Shown: positions 7,973 through 16,829, counted from the stretch's first letter. The stretch is 64,000 nt of DNA from DAIDJD01 sp035485275 (GCA_035485275.1 DATHOE010000012.1:62001-126000); one strand, 5' to 3'. Translations and numbers: made by a program. The notes: a model not told the origin generated them from the letters alone.

Positions 7973-8001
7973 TGGACAGCCGCCGTTCGAAAGAATAGTG
8001 T
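7973..8001 (+). promoter_or_regulatory. Candidate promoter overlapping the operator
   Basis: TGGACA (7973-7978), 17-nt spacer, TAGTGT (7996-8001). The -10 runs into the first palindrome of the repeat at 7998-8023, so repressor binding there would block RNA polymerase. Confidence 0.4.
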
Positions 8002-8023
8002 AGCTACATAAATGTAGCTACAC
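7998..8023. promoter_or_regulatory. 26-bp perfect palindrome with twin TGTAGCTACA boxes
   Basis: The arms GTGTAGCTACAT and ATGTAGCTACAC are perfect 12-bp complements around AA. Each arm itself contains the self-complementary box TGTAGCTACA (7999-8008 and 8013-8022), giving two operator boxes 14 bp apart. The SD of the following RHH gene begins right after it. Tandem palindromic boxes are typical of autoregulatory RHH/antitoxin operators. Confidence 0.65.
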
Positions 8024-8033
8024 GGAGGACACT

Positions 8034-8423
8034 GTGGCGGGTATTGCTTTCACACTCACCGGACAGGAACTGCGCGCGATTCAGAACGAAAATCAAATTA
8101 GTGAAATTCGCTTTCGTGTTACACCTAGCCTTAAAAAATATATTGAAGCATCTCTCGATGAATTGGGCGTGAAAGGAGTCAGCGACTTTGCGCGCGGCGC
8201 TCTTCTCAACGCTATTGAACTTGCCAAGTTGAGCCGGGATCCAAAGTGGCGAAAATTCATCGCCACCGTCAGCGAGGGTCCGGCCAAGGCAATACTTGGC
8301 CATGGATTGACTTTGCCTGATGCTTCGGATATTGAAGGTCGAGGTAGGGGGAGAAAGGGAGTGAGCATAGAAGAATTGAAACGAAAACTAGCAGAGAGGC
8401 ACAATAAGAAAACTTCCATCTGA
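8034..8423 (+). CDS. Ribbon-helix-helix-like DNA-binding protein
   Basis: The 129-residue protein has a GTG start with GGAGGAC 4 nt upstream. Residues 23-63 (EIRFRVTPSLKKYIEASLDELG, then VSDFARGALLNAI) fit a ribbon-helix-helix fold. The C-terminus is basic, RGRGRKGVSIEELKRKLAERHNKK. It is immediately downstream of a 26-bp twin palindrome and probably represses itself. No toxin partner is obvious; the next gene is a Phd-type antitoxin. GC content is lower than the flanks. Confidence 0.65.
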   Translation: MAGIAFTLTGQELRAIQNENQISEIRFRVTPSLKKYIEASLDELGVKGVSDFARGALLNAIELAKLSRDPKWRKFIATVSEGPAKAILGHGLTLPDASDIEGRGRGRKGVSIEELKRKLAERHNKKTSI

Positions 8424-8454
8424 GAATAAAGATTGGATGGAGGGAGGAGTCAGG

Positions 8455-8706
8455 ATGAAACGCTGCCAGTTGAGTTACGCCAAAGCGCGCCTCAGTGGGT
8501 TGGTGTCCCGGATCACCGGGGACGGGCCTTTTATTATCACCGTGCGCGGAAAACAGAAGGCGGCTTTGGTCCCCATGGAAGTGTATGACCGCATGTATCC
8601 ACGCTCCCGGGAATCCTTGCTCGAATTTTTCAGGCGTTCGCCGTTGCGCAAAGAGAATCTGTCATTGGAGCGGGATCGATCACCGATGCGCACCGTGGAT
8701 TTTTAA
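8455..8706 (+). CDS. Phd/YefM-type antitoxin, orphan
   Basis: The 83-residue protein has the Phd/YefM pattern: AKARLSGLVSRI, then GPFIITVRGKQKAALVPMEVYDRM. ATG 8455 was preferred over in-frame ATG 8437 because AGGGAGGAG lies 5 nt upstream of it. Phd proteins bind their operator through the N-terminal domain and neutralise a Doc, RelE or PIN toxin through the C-terminus. No toxin follows; the next gene is convergent ymdB. It may serve a lost toxin or pair with a neighbour. Confidence 0.75.
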   Translation: MKRCQLSYAKARLSGLVSRITGDGPFIITVRGKQKAALVPMEVYDRMYPRSRESLLEFFRRSPLRKENLSLERDRSPMRTVDF

Positions 8707-8745
8707 AAAATTTTTGCATCTCAATTGAAAAAACGGCCGTGAAAT

Positions 8746-9534
8746 TCAACCCGGAAGCCTGCTGCTGATCTGCTTCGCGCTCAGGGCCCGCCCCTGCGCG
8801 TCGGTCTCCACCAGCAGGGCCCAGAACTCCACTTCCTTTTCCTCGGGGCTGTGGCGCGCGGGCAGGGACAGCAGGAATTTGCGCAGCACGCTGTCGGCGG
8901 CCATGCCGATGACGCCCGCGTAGCCGCCCGTCAGCCCCAGGTCGCTGAGGTAGGCCGTGCCCCTGGCCGAGACCCGCGCGTCGGCGGTGGGTACGTGGGT
9001 GTGGGTGCCGACCACCACGCTGGCCTCGCCGTCGAGGTGCCGCCACAGGGCCACCTTTTCGCTGGTGGCCTCAGCGTGCATGTCCACGATCACGGCCCGC
9101 GCGCCCTGGGCCTTGAGCCGGGCCACCGCGGCCTTGGCCGCGGGGAAGGGGTCGTCCACTTCCACCGGCATGAACACGCGGCCCATGACGTTGACCACGC
9201 CAACCAGGCTTCCGTCGGCGCAGGTGAAGAGGGTCTCGCCGCGGCCGGGCACGCCGGAGGGGTAGTTGCAGGGGCGCAGCAGGGTGGGGAAGGCGGCCCA
9301 GCAGTCCGCCACCTCTTTTTTGTCCCAGATATGGTTGCCGGAGCTGAACACGTCGACGCCGGCCTCCTTCAGCTCGTTCAAGGTCCCCGAGTTGACCCCG
9401 AAGCCGCCCGCCAGGTTTTCGACGTTGGCCATCACCAGGTCGATCTTGTGCTCGGCCTTCAGGGGACGCACGAACGCGGAGCAGGCCTTGCGGCCGGGGG
9501 CGGCGACCACGTCGCCGATGAGGAGGAATTTCAT
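8746..9534 (-). CDS. ymdB: YmdB-like metallophosphoesterase (TIGR00282 family)
   Basis: The 262-residue protein has the calcineurin-like motifs of the YmdB family: IGDVV near the N-terminus, NVENLAGGFG, SGNHIWDKKE, HAEATSEK and GTHTHVPTAD. In Bacillus this family hydrolyses cyclic nucleotides. The ATG overlaps the rny stop by 4 nt (ATGA), and the rny-ymdB pair is widely conserved. A longer open frame upstream is a shadow of rny and not used. Confidence 0.93.
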   Translation of the reverse strand: MKFLLIGDVVAAPGRKACSAFVRPLKAEHKIDLVMANVENLAGGFGVNSGTLNELKEAGVDVFSSGNHIWDKKEVADCWAAFPTLLRPCNYPSGVPGRGETLFTCADGSLVGVVNVMGRVFMPVEVDDPFPAAKAAVARLKAQGARAVIVDMHAEATSEKVALWRHLDGEASVVVGTHTHVPTADARVSARGTAYLSDLGLTGGYAGVIGMAADSVLRKFLLSLPARHSPEEKEVEFWALLVETDAQGRALSAKQISSRLPG

Positions 9535-11090
9535 TTCGCGAACTCCACGGCGCGGGTCTCGCGGATGACCTGGACCTTGATCTGGCCCGGGTACTCCATC
9601 TCGGCCTCCACCTTGCGGGCGACGTCGCGCGCCAGCTGCAGGGCCTCGGCGTCGCTGACCAGGTCGTGGGCCACCATGATGCGCACCTCGCGGCCTGCCT
9701 GCAGGGCGTAGGCCTGGGTCACGCCGCGGAAGCCGTGGGCGATCTCCTCGAGCTTCTGCAGGCGCTTGATGTAGGCTTCCAGGCTTTCGCGCCGGGCTCC
9801 GGGGCGGCTGCCGCTGATGGCGTCGGCGGCCTGCACCAGGAAGGCCTCGATGCTCTCCATGGGGACGTCGTTGTGGTGCGCCTCCACGCAGTGGATCACG
9901 GCGGGGTGCTCGTTGTAGCGGCGCATCATCTCCACGCCCAGCTGCACGTGGGTGCCCTCCTTGTCCTGGTCCACGGCCTTGCCGATGTCGTGCAGGAAGG
10001 CGGCGCGCTTGGCCACCTCCACGTCCGCGCCCACCTCGGCGGCCAGGGTGGCGGCCAGGTGGGTCACCTCCAGGGTGTGGATGAGCTGGTTCTGCCCGTA
10101 GCTGGTGCGGAAGCGCAGCTTGCCGACCAGGCGCATCAGCTCCGGATGCATGCCGTAGATGCCGGCCTGCTGGCAGGCCTGCTCGCCGATGTGGATGATC
10201 TGGGCTTCCATGTCGTCGCGGACCTTCTGCACCACCTCCTCGATGCGGCTGGGGTGGATGCGGCCGTCGGCCACCAGCTGCTCCAGGCTCAGGCGCGCCA
10301 CTTCGCGGCGGAAAAGGTTGAAGCTGGACACCACCACGGTCTCCGGGGTGTCGTCGATGATGAGGTCCACGCCCGTGGCGTTCTCCAGGGCGCGTATGTT
10401 GCGCCCCTCGCGCCCGATGATGCGGCCCTTCATGTCCTCGCTGGGGATGTGCACCACGCTCACGGTGCTCTCGGCGGTGTGGCTGTGGGCCCAGCGCTGG
10501 ATGGCCACGCTCAGGATCTGCTTGGCCCGCCGGTCGGCCAGCTCCTTGGCCTCGTCCTCGAGCTGCTTGATCATGTCCGCGCATTCGTGGCGGGTGTCGC
10601 GCTCGATGGACTTCATCAGCTGGCGCCGGGCCTCGTCCTGGGTGATGTGGGACAGCTTCTCCAGGCGCTGGCGCTCCTCCAGCATGAGGCGCTCCAGCTC
10701 GTGCTCCTTGCGGCTGAGCTGCTGGGTGCGGCCGCCCAGGTCGTGGCGCCGGACCTCCAGGTCCTTGGCGCCGTCCTCGAGCTCCCGGCGCAGGTTCTGG
10801 AGCAGGCGCTCCTCGTCCTGGGCCCGGCGCCCGGCCTCGCTGAGCTCGTCGCGCATGCGGGTGGCGGCGGCGTCGAATTCCTGGCGGTCGCGCAGGATCT
10901 CGGCCTTGGCTTCCAGCACAAGTTCCTTGGTTTTGGCTTCGGATTCGCGGCCCGCGAGGTCCAAAATGCGGGCGGCCTGGGCCTCGGCCGATTTGATGGC
11001 GGCCTGGCTGCGTTTACGGTCGTACAAAACCCGGCCCAGGATGCCGCAAAGGACACCCGTCGCCAGGACCAGCACTAAAAGGGAAATCAT
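9531..11090 (-). CDS. rny: Ribonuclease Y
   Basis: This membrane-anchored endoribonuclease starts mRNA decay. The 519 residues are the usual length. Residues 1-22 are a single TM anchor, about 28-190 a charged coiled coil, and about 205-275 a KH RNA-binding domain (GRIIGREGRNIRALE). An HD domain follows at about 330-430 (HTLEVTHLAA, with HDIGK supplying metal ligands). Its SD (GGAG) lies inside the right arm of a perfect palindrome, and a long untranslated leader precedes it. Confidence 0.97.
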   Translation of the reverse strand: MISLLVLVLATGVLCGILGRVLYDRKRSQAAIKSAEAQAARILDLAGRESEAKTKELVLEAKAEILRDRQEFDAAATRMRDELSEAGRRAQDEERLLQNLRRELEDGAKDLEVRRHDLGGRTQQLSRKEHELERLMLEERQRLEKLSHITQDEARRQLMKSIERDTRHECADMIKQLEDEAKELADRRAKQILSVAIQRWAHSHTAESTVSVVHIPSEDMKGRIIGREGRNIRALENATGVDLIIDDTPETVVVSSFNLFRREVARLSLEQLVADGRIHPSRIEEVVQKVRDDMEAQIIHIGEQACQQAGIYGMHPELMRLVGKLRFRTSYGQNQLIHTLEVTHLAATLAAEVGADVEVAKRAAFLHDIGKAVDQDKEGTHVQLGVEMMRRYNEHPAVIHCVEAHHNDVPMESIEAFLVQAADAISGSRPGARRESLEAYIKRLQKLEEIAHGFRGVTQAYALQAGREVRIMVAHDLVSDAEALQLARDVARKVEAEMEYPGQIKVQVIRETRAVEFAK

Positions 11091-11095
11091 GGATG

Positions 11096-11117
11096 CTCCA
11101 AAACGGTCGTTTTGGAG
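11096..11117 (-). promoter_or_regulatory. Palindrome covering the rny ribosome-binding site
   Basis: The arms CTCCAAAACG and CGTTTTGGAG are perfect 10-bp complements around 2 nt, ending 5 nt before the rny start codon. In the mRNA the right arm holds the GGAG Shine-Dalgarno, so the hairpin would hide it. As DNA the same palindrome could be an operator. RNase Y autoregulation through this structure is an untested idea. Confidence 0.5.
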
Positions 11118-11443
11118 GGAAGGACTGGCGCGCAGGGGATACGCGCCGCCGGCAGAAGACTGGCCCGGCGCTCAGATCAGGATCGGGACGGCATACTCCA
11201 CCAGCCGCAGGAAAAACCCGCGGCAAGTTTATGGCCCATCGCGGGGCGGAACGGTCCGGAAAGGCAGGCCTGACTTTTGGAGTCGGCAAGCCCGACCGGC
11301 CACGTCGCGAAGTCCTCAACGGGCCGTGTAAACAAATAACAGTGGATGAATGTCAAAAGCAGCATGTCTAGCGGTGCCCCTTGCACCCGGGTCATAGTCT
11401 GAGTCAGCCTTCCCCCTTGGCTTATGGGCCTTTGAGGAAGCTT
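11118..11443 (-). other. Long untranslated rny leader
   Basis: I see no convincing gene on either strand here. From the predicted start near 11443 the minus-strand RNA would run about 350 nt to rny. It contains several short hairpins, for example GGTGC/GCACC flanking AAGGG near 11375. No known riboswitch was recognised. It could be a regulated leader or a separate small RNA. Confidence 0.4.
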
Positions 11444-11449
11444 GAGGGG

Positions 11450-11478
11450 AGTTTAGACCGGACTTTGTCCAGGGTCAA
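11450..11478 (-). promoter_or_regulatory. Strong sigma-70-type promoter toward rny
   Basis: Read on the minus strand: TTGACC (11478-11473), 17-nt spacer, TAAACT (11455-11450). The predicted start is near 11443. It lies between the 6S RNA and rny, so rny can be transcribed independently of 6S. Confidence 0.65.
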
Positions 11479-11531
11479 CAAAGCAAAAAATGCGTCCCAA
11501 GGGCCTGCCATGGGGCATGGCCGCAAAATAA

Positions 11532-11684
11532 TGCCCCACCTGTGCCGTGGAGAACCGGTTTTTTGAACCCTAGGATCAGGTGGGTTACCTCAAGACCGGC
11601 CCCTAAGGGCGACCTATTCGGATTCCCTGAAATAGAGTTACGGATCAAAAAAGACCGGCCCCCAGCACGAACACCGCAGGGAGT
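11532..11684 (-). ncRNA. ssrS: 6S RNA
   Basis: Read on the minus strand, the 5' part carries CTGCGGTGTTCGTGCTGGGG then GGCC, matching the 5' arm of 6S RNA. The 3' part carries CACCTGATCCTAGGGTTCAA and later CTCCACGGCACAGG, matching the 3' arm. GTGCTGGGGGCCGG pairs with CCGGTTCTCCACGGCAC to close the long stem around an open central bubble, as 6S needs to mimic an open promoter and bind sigma-70 RNA polymerase. The ends are approximate. A -10-like TAAATA (11695-11690) is suitably placed. Lying upstream of rny fits the conserved zapA/6S/fau/rny neighbourhood of other bacteria, here without zapA or fau. Confidence 0.78.
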
Positions 11685-11726
11685 AATCCTATTTACCACA
11701 GTCGGGCCCCTCGGGGCAAGGCCTGC

Positions 11727-11755
11727 TTGACCCTGGCGCAAGGCCCTGCCATCAT
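11727..11755 (+). promoter_or_regulatory. Candidate promoter for the outer-membrane protein
   Basis: TTGACC (11727-11732), 17-nt spacer, CATCAT (11750-11755). The predicted start falls at about 11762, on the A of the first possible start codon, so the message may be leaderless or the true start may be the internal GTG at 11834. Confidence 0.45.
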
Positions 11756-11761
11756 GCGCCG

Positions 11762-12814
11762 ATGCTAGGTTTGCGCCCCTTTCCTTGGCTGTCCCGGCTT
11801 CCTGCCCGGCTATGGTCGTCCAGGAGGGCGGCCGTGCTGTTTGGCCTGGTCCTGGCCCTTGTTTTGCCCGCCCTGGCCCATGCAGACAACGACTGGCTGG
11901 GCATTGAGGTGCCCAGGCCCATGGATGTGGGCAAGTTGTCCCTGAACGTGAAGGCGGGCCAGACCGAGAACCAGTGGTGGGCGGACGGTTACAACACCTA
12001 TTACATGATCCCCAGCCCGGGCCAGGGGCCGCAATTCCAGGATCTGGCCACCGTAGACACCCGCCTGGACTGGCAGCTGGCGAAGCGCTCGGTCCTGGAG
12101 CTGGACCTTCCCACGGTGTTCAGCGAATTCTCCCCGGACTCCTTCGGCGTTCCGGAGTATTACAACGTCAACACCCCGGGGGTGGCGGAAAGCCAGGGCC
12201 TTGGAGACCTGCGCCTGGGGCTGCGGGAGGCCCTGCGGGACAGTGCCCAAGGCTTCAACGCCGCCTGGAGCCTGGCCCTCGTCGCGCCCACGGGCCTGGG
12301 CCCCTTCGAGGCCCCCCAGACTTTGGCCGCCACAGGGGACGGCCGCTGGCAAGCGCTTCCGGGCATCGTTTTCGGCGGGCAGTCGCAGTCCTGGGAAGGC
12401 TGGATCCAGGTCATCGGCCGTTATCAATTCGGCCGGCAGGCCGTCTCCTCCGGGCAGGACTATCTGTCCTGGGGCCCCTCGGGCGGGATCGCGCCCGAGG
12501 AGGGCGGCATCTGGCTGGGGCCGCGCTACGGGGCCGACAGCGTGGCCGGCCTGGCCTGGATCTGGTACCGTGACGCCGATTCCCGCATCGGGCTGGCCCT
12601 TGAGGCGAAATACCATTGGCTCAGCCCCTGGACCATCGGGTCGGAAACCATCGGCTTGCCGGCGGAGCAGTACTTTGTTCTGACCCCGGAGATGCAGGCC
12701 CGTTTCGGCCGCTACAGCGCCATCGTAGGATGGCAGGGCCAGAGCAACTGGGCCGTGGACGAAGTTCTCGCGGAATACGGAGAGATCCTCTTTGACGTCG
12801 CCTACACCTTTTGA
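11762..12814 (+). CDS. Predicted outer-membrane beta-barrel protein
   Basis: The 350-residue protein has an Arg-containing N-terminus and a hydrophobic core ending ALAHA before DNDW, read as a signal peptide. The rest alternates short amphipathic strands rich in aromatic residues (WWADGYNTYYM, WEGWIQVIGRYQFG, IGLALEAKYHW) and ends in Phe, as BAM substrates do. Overall it resembles phenol-degradation MetA/transporter-type barrels, but family membership is uncertain. No SD precedes ATG 11762. GTG 11834 has a good SD (GGAGG) but would leave a signal peptide with no positive charge, so the longer form is kept. Confidence 0.7.
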   Translation: MLGLRPFPWLSRLPARLWSSRRAAVLFGLVLALVLPALAHADNDWLGIEVPRPMDVGKLSLNVKAGQTENQWWADGYNTYYMIPSPGQGPQFQDLATVDTRLDWQLAKRSVLELDLPTVFSEFSPDSFGVPEYYNVNTPGVAESQGLGDLRLGLREALRDSAQGFNAAWSLALVAPTGLGPFEAPQTLAATGDGRWQALPGIVFGGQSQSWEGWIQVIGRYQFGRQAVSSGQDYLSWGPSGGIAPEEGGIWLGPRYGADSVAGLAWIWYRDADSRIGLALEAKYHWLSPWTIGSETIGLPAEQYFVLTPEMQARFGRYSAIVGWQGQSNWAVDEVLAEYGEILFDVAYTF

Positions 12815-13460
12815 CCCTGCCATAGTGCAGGCCCTGCTCTTTGACCTGGACGGGACCCTGGTGGAGTCCACCGCGGACCTGGTGGCCAGCGGCAACTGGC
12901 TGCGCGCGCGCCACGGCCTGCCGGCCCTGGAGACCGCGGTCATCGCCGGATACGTGGGCGACGGGGTGGAGTCCCTCATGCGCCGCCTGCTGGCCAAGCC
13001 CGAAGGCGACGTGCGCGACAGCATCGAAGCCTTCCTGCTCCACTACCACGAGCACTGCCTCGACCGGACCCGCCTGTACCCGGCCGTGGCCGCGACCCTG
13101 GAGGCCCTGCAGGCCCGCGGCTACGCCATGGCGGTGGTCACCAACAAGCCCGAGCGGGTCTCCCGTCATATCCTGGAGGGCCTGGGCGTGGCGCGGCGCT
13201 TCGGCAGCGTCGTGGGCGGAAACACCTGCGCCCACAAGAAGCCGCACCCCGAGCCCCTGCTCAAGGCCTGCGGCGACCTGGCCTGCGAGCCGAAACGGGG
13301 CCTGATGATCGGCGACAGCCGCGTGGACGTGGAGGCCGGCCACAACGCCGGCATGCAGAGCGTCGGGATCCTGGGCGGCATCGCCGACGAGGGCCTGATG
13401 AAAGCCGCGGCCCCTGAAATCCTTATACAAGGCTTCGAACGTCTCTTGGAGATCCTATGA
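12792..13460 (+). CDS. gph: HAD phosphatase, phosphoglycolate phosphatase-like
   Basis: The 222-residue protein has all four HAD motifs: LLFDLDGTLVE (nucleophile and acid Asp), VVTNKPE (motif II Thr), the Lys in KKPHPEPLLKA (motif III) and MIGDSRVDVEAG (motif IV). The cap type and the AR..GLPALE region match Gph, which clears 2-phosphoglycolate. The TTG start at 12792 has GGAGAG 7 nt upstream and overlaps the previous gene; GTG 12825 is an alternative. HAD substrate range is broad, so the exact substrate is tentative. Confidence 0.85.
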   Translation: MTSPTPFDPAIVQALLFDLDGTLVESTADLVASGNWLRARHGLPALETAVIAGYVGDGVESLMRRLLAKPEGDVRDSIEAFLLHYHEHCLDRTRLYPAVAATLEALQARGYAMAVVTNKPERVSRHILEGLGVARRFGSVVGGNTCAHKKPHPEPLLKACGDLACEPKRGLMIGDSRVDVEAGHNAGMQSVGILGGIADEGLMKAAAPEILIQGFERLLEIL

Positions 13461-13903
13461 ACACCGGCATCGCGGGCAAACCCGCGCGCACCTTCCATAT
13501 CCGCTTCACCGAGCGCATCTACCGCCTGCACTTGGGCGGCATCATGAACCACGCGCCCCGCGGCGGCGGCATCTTCGAGCTGGTGGAATTCCCACCCGAC
13601 GCCGAGGACGGCAAGGTGCTCTATGTCGGCCACATCCCCCAGGGCGGCAGCATCGCCGAGCACCTGCAGGCCATCGTGGAGAACCGCGGGGGCCTGCCCC
13701 CGGAGAAGCTCGAGGCCGTGCACGCCCGCATGGCCAACCTCTACTTCGACGCCGTGCTCAGCGCGGACTGCGAAAGCGAGGCCGACTGGCAGGACCTGGC
13801 CTGGGCCCTGGTCCACGCGAAAACGCCCCCGCTCAACGATCCGCTTTCCCAGCCGAAAAGCGGGCGGTACAGTGACATCGGATTCGAGGACCTCTCGTCC
13901 TAA
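13457..13903 (+). CDS. Conserved-looking hypothetical protein
   Basis: The 148-residue soluble protein has no signal peptide or membrane segment. It overlaps the phosphatase stop by ATGA, so it is co-translated with it. The middle (LYVGHIPQGGSIAEHLQAIVENRGGLPPEKLEAVHARMANLYFDAVLSAD) looks helical. I do not recognise the family. Codon use and GC match the neighbours, so it is a genuine gene. Confidence 0.75.
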   Translation: MNTGIAGKPARTFHIRFTERIYRLHLGGIMNHAPRGGGIFELVEFPPDAEDGKVLYVGHIPQGGSIAEHLQAIVENRGGLPPEKLEAVHARMANLYFDAVLSADCESEADWQDLAWALVHAKTPPLNDPLSQPKSGRYSDIGFEDLSS

Positions 13904-13975
13904 GGGGGGCGATTAGCCCGCGTACGCGCCACACCAATTGACCTTAGAATACCAACCCAAGCAGGAGGCAATGCA

Positions 13976-14488
13976 ATGGAACGCACAGGACAATACACCC
14001 TCAAGGGCGGCCCGCTCACGCTGGTGGGACCCGAACTCAAAGCCGGAGACGCGGCCCCCGAGTTCACCGCCTTCGCCGGTTTGGGCAAGATCTTCGACAG
14101 CAAGGACATCAAGGGCAAGGTCCGCTTCATCAACGTGGTTCCCTCGGTCGACACCGGCATCTGCGACGCCCAGACCAAGCGCTTCAGCGACGAGGCCAAC
14201 AAAATCACGGGCGTGGACTGGATCACCATCAGCTGCGACGCCCCCACGGCCCTGAACCGCTGGTGCAGCGCGGGCAGCATCACCAACCTGCGCATGCTGT
14301 CCGATTTCCGCGACCACGATTTCGGCACCAAGTACGGCGTCTATGTGAAGGAGCAGGGGCTGCTGCAGCGCAGCATCTTCATCGTCGGCGCCAACGACAA
14401 AATCGCCTATGTGCAGCGCGTGGCGGAGATGGCCAGCCATCCCGACTACGACGCCGCCCTGGCCGCCCTGAAAGGGCTTGTCGGCTAA
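13976..14488 (+). CDS. tpx: Thiol peroxidase Tpx
   Basis: This atypical 2-Cys peroxiredoxin reduces peroxides using thioredoxin. The 170 residues are standard. The peroxidatic Cys lies in PSVDTGICDAQTKRF and the resolving Cys in NRWCSAGSI, in place of the usual SLDTPVC and RFC motifs. SD GCAGGAGG precedes ATG. It is followed by a strong terminator. Confidence 0.93.
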   Translation: MERTGQYTLKGGPLTLVGPELKAGDAAPEFTAFAGLGKIFDSKDIKGKVRFINVVPSVDTGICDAQTKRFSDEANKITGVDWITISCDAPTALNRWCSAGSITNLRMLSDFRDHDFGTKYGVYVKEQGLLQRSIFIVGANDKIAYVQRVAEMASHPDYDAALAALKGLVG

Positions 14489-14515
14489 GCTTTTTCCTGT
14501 CTAGGCCATGTAAGC

Positions 14516-14550
14516 AAGCCCTGCCGGAGCGCTCCGGCAGGGCTTTTTTT
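14516..14550 (+). terminator. Rho-independent terminator after tpx
   Basis: A 30-nt perfect palindrome has half AAGCCCTGCCGGAGC (14516-14530) and its complement (14531-14545), followed by a T-run. Confidence 0.92.
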
Positions 14551-14644
14551 GAGCACTTGAAGCTTCCAATCTAAGGAACATTGTTTCAAAATATGACATG
14601 ATTTTTGCAAGCCTGTTCACAAGGATCAGAGGAATTATCCCGTC

Positions 14645-15085
14645 ATGGTGAAAAGAAAACGCCAGTCCAAGGATCTCATGAGCCTGCTCGCCGATCTGGG
14701 CAGTTCCGCCACCTTCGTCCGGCGTTCCGCCATCATCGAATTGGTGAAAAAAGCCCCCCCGGAAGCCACCCTGCCTCTGGAAGGCCTGCTCCTGGACAGG
14801 GAAGCGGCCATCCGCGCCTGCGCGGCCTGGGCCCTGGGAGAGATCGGCGCGGAGCGCTCCTGCGCCGCCCTGCAGACCTGCCTCAAGGACATGGACGTGG
14901 ACGTGCGCCGCGCCGCGGCCCAGAGCCTCAGCCTCATGGCCCAGCCCGAGCACCAGGCGGGCCTGGAGAGCGCCAGCGTGGATTCCGACCGCTGGGTCGC
15001 GGAATGGGCCCGCCGCGGCCTGGCCCGCCTGCTCAAGGCGCCGATCCGGCGCCGCCGCCCCAAGGCCGCGCTGGGCCTGGGCTAA
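14645..15085 (+). CDS. HEAT-repeat protein
   Basis: The 146-residue basic-start protein is built of about three to four HEAT-like repeats: RRSAIIELVKKAPPEATLPLE, then AAIRACAAWALGEIGAERSCAALQ, then DVRRAAAQSLSLMAQ. Such short HEAT proteins act as scaffolds; no catalytic motif is present. It stands alone between the tpx terminator and the purB promoter. Confidence 0.8.
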   Translation: MVKRKRQSKDLMSLLADLGSSATFVRRSAIIELVKKAPPEATLPLEGLLLDREAAIRACAAWALGEIGAERSCAALQTCLKDMDVDVRRAAAQSLSLMAQPEHQAGLESASVDSDRWVAEWARRGLARLLKAPIRRRRPKAALGLG

Positions 15086-15106
15086 GCCCCGGCGCCCGCG
15101 CTCCGC

Positions 15107-15135
15107 TTGCCAGGGCGGGGCGGCCCAGGCATAAT
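15107..15135 (+). promoter_or_regulatory. Sigma-70-type promoter of the pur run
   Basis: TTGCCA (15107-15112), 17-nt spacer, CATAAT (15130-15135). The predicted start is near 15142, ahead of purB. Confidence 0.65.
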
Positions 15136-15152
15136 CTGCCCTCAACTTCAGG

Positions 15153-15189
15153 ACGAAGCCAGCACCCGCGGGCTTCGTTCTTCATTTTT
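15153..15189 (+). promoter_or_regulatory. Hairpin in the purB leader, possible attenuator
   Basis: ACGAAGCC (15153-15160) pairs with GGCTTCGT (15171-15178) and is followed by TCTTCATTTTT. It lies between the promoter and the purB start, so it looks like a weak intrinsic terminator inside the leader. No purine or PRPP riboswitch core was recognised. Confidence 0.45.
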
Positions 15190-15200
15190 CCGGTATCCGC

Positions 15201-16508
<1,308 letters not shown>

Positions 16509-16565
16509 CCGCTAGGGAGGGGCGCCGGCGGCGCCCCGAGTGGGCTCCAGTATGGAGGTTTAGAA

Positions 16566-16829
16566 ATGTATCTCGCCAAGATCCATGTGACCCTCAAGCC
16601 CAGCGTGCTGGACCCCCAGGGCGTGGCGGTGGGCGCGGCCCTGCGGCACATGGGCTACAAGGAGGTCGCCGGGCTGCGCCAGGGCAAGTACCTGGAGCTG
16701 CGCCTGGAGGACAAGGGCCTGACGCTGGAGAAGGCCAAGGCCCGGGTCGAGCAGATGTGCGCCAAGCTGCTGGCCAACACCCAGATCGAACGCTACGAAT
16801 TCAGCCTCAAAAAAGCGCCCAAGGCTTAG
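16566..16829 (+). CDS. purS: FGAM synthase subunit PurS
   Basis: At 87 residues it is the usual PurS size. The pattern YLAKIHVTLKPSVLDPQGVAV, then GKYLELRL, is typical. PurS bridges PurQ and PurL in the three-subunit phosphoribosylformylglycinamidine synthase. GGAGG precedes ATG. Confidence 0.95.
   Translation: MYLAKIHVTLKPSVLDPQGVAVGAALRHMGYKEVAGLRQGKYLELRLEDKGLTLEKAKARVEQMCAKLLANTQIERYEFSLKKAPKA

Noticed and set aside
11240..11280. SRP-RNA-like GGTCCGGAAAGGCAG stretch
   Set aside because: The conserved GGUCAGG/AGCAGCC internal loop is not formed and no enclosing stem of 4.5S RNA length is visible.
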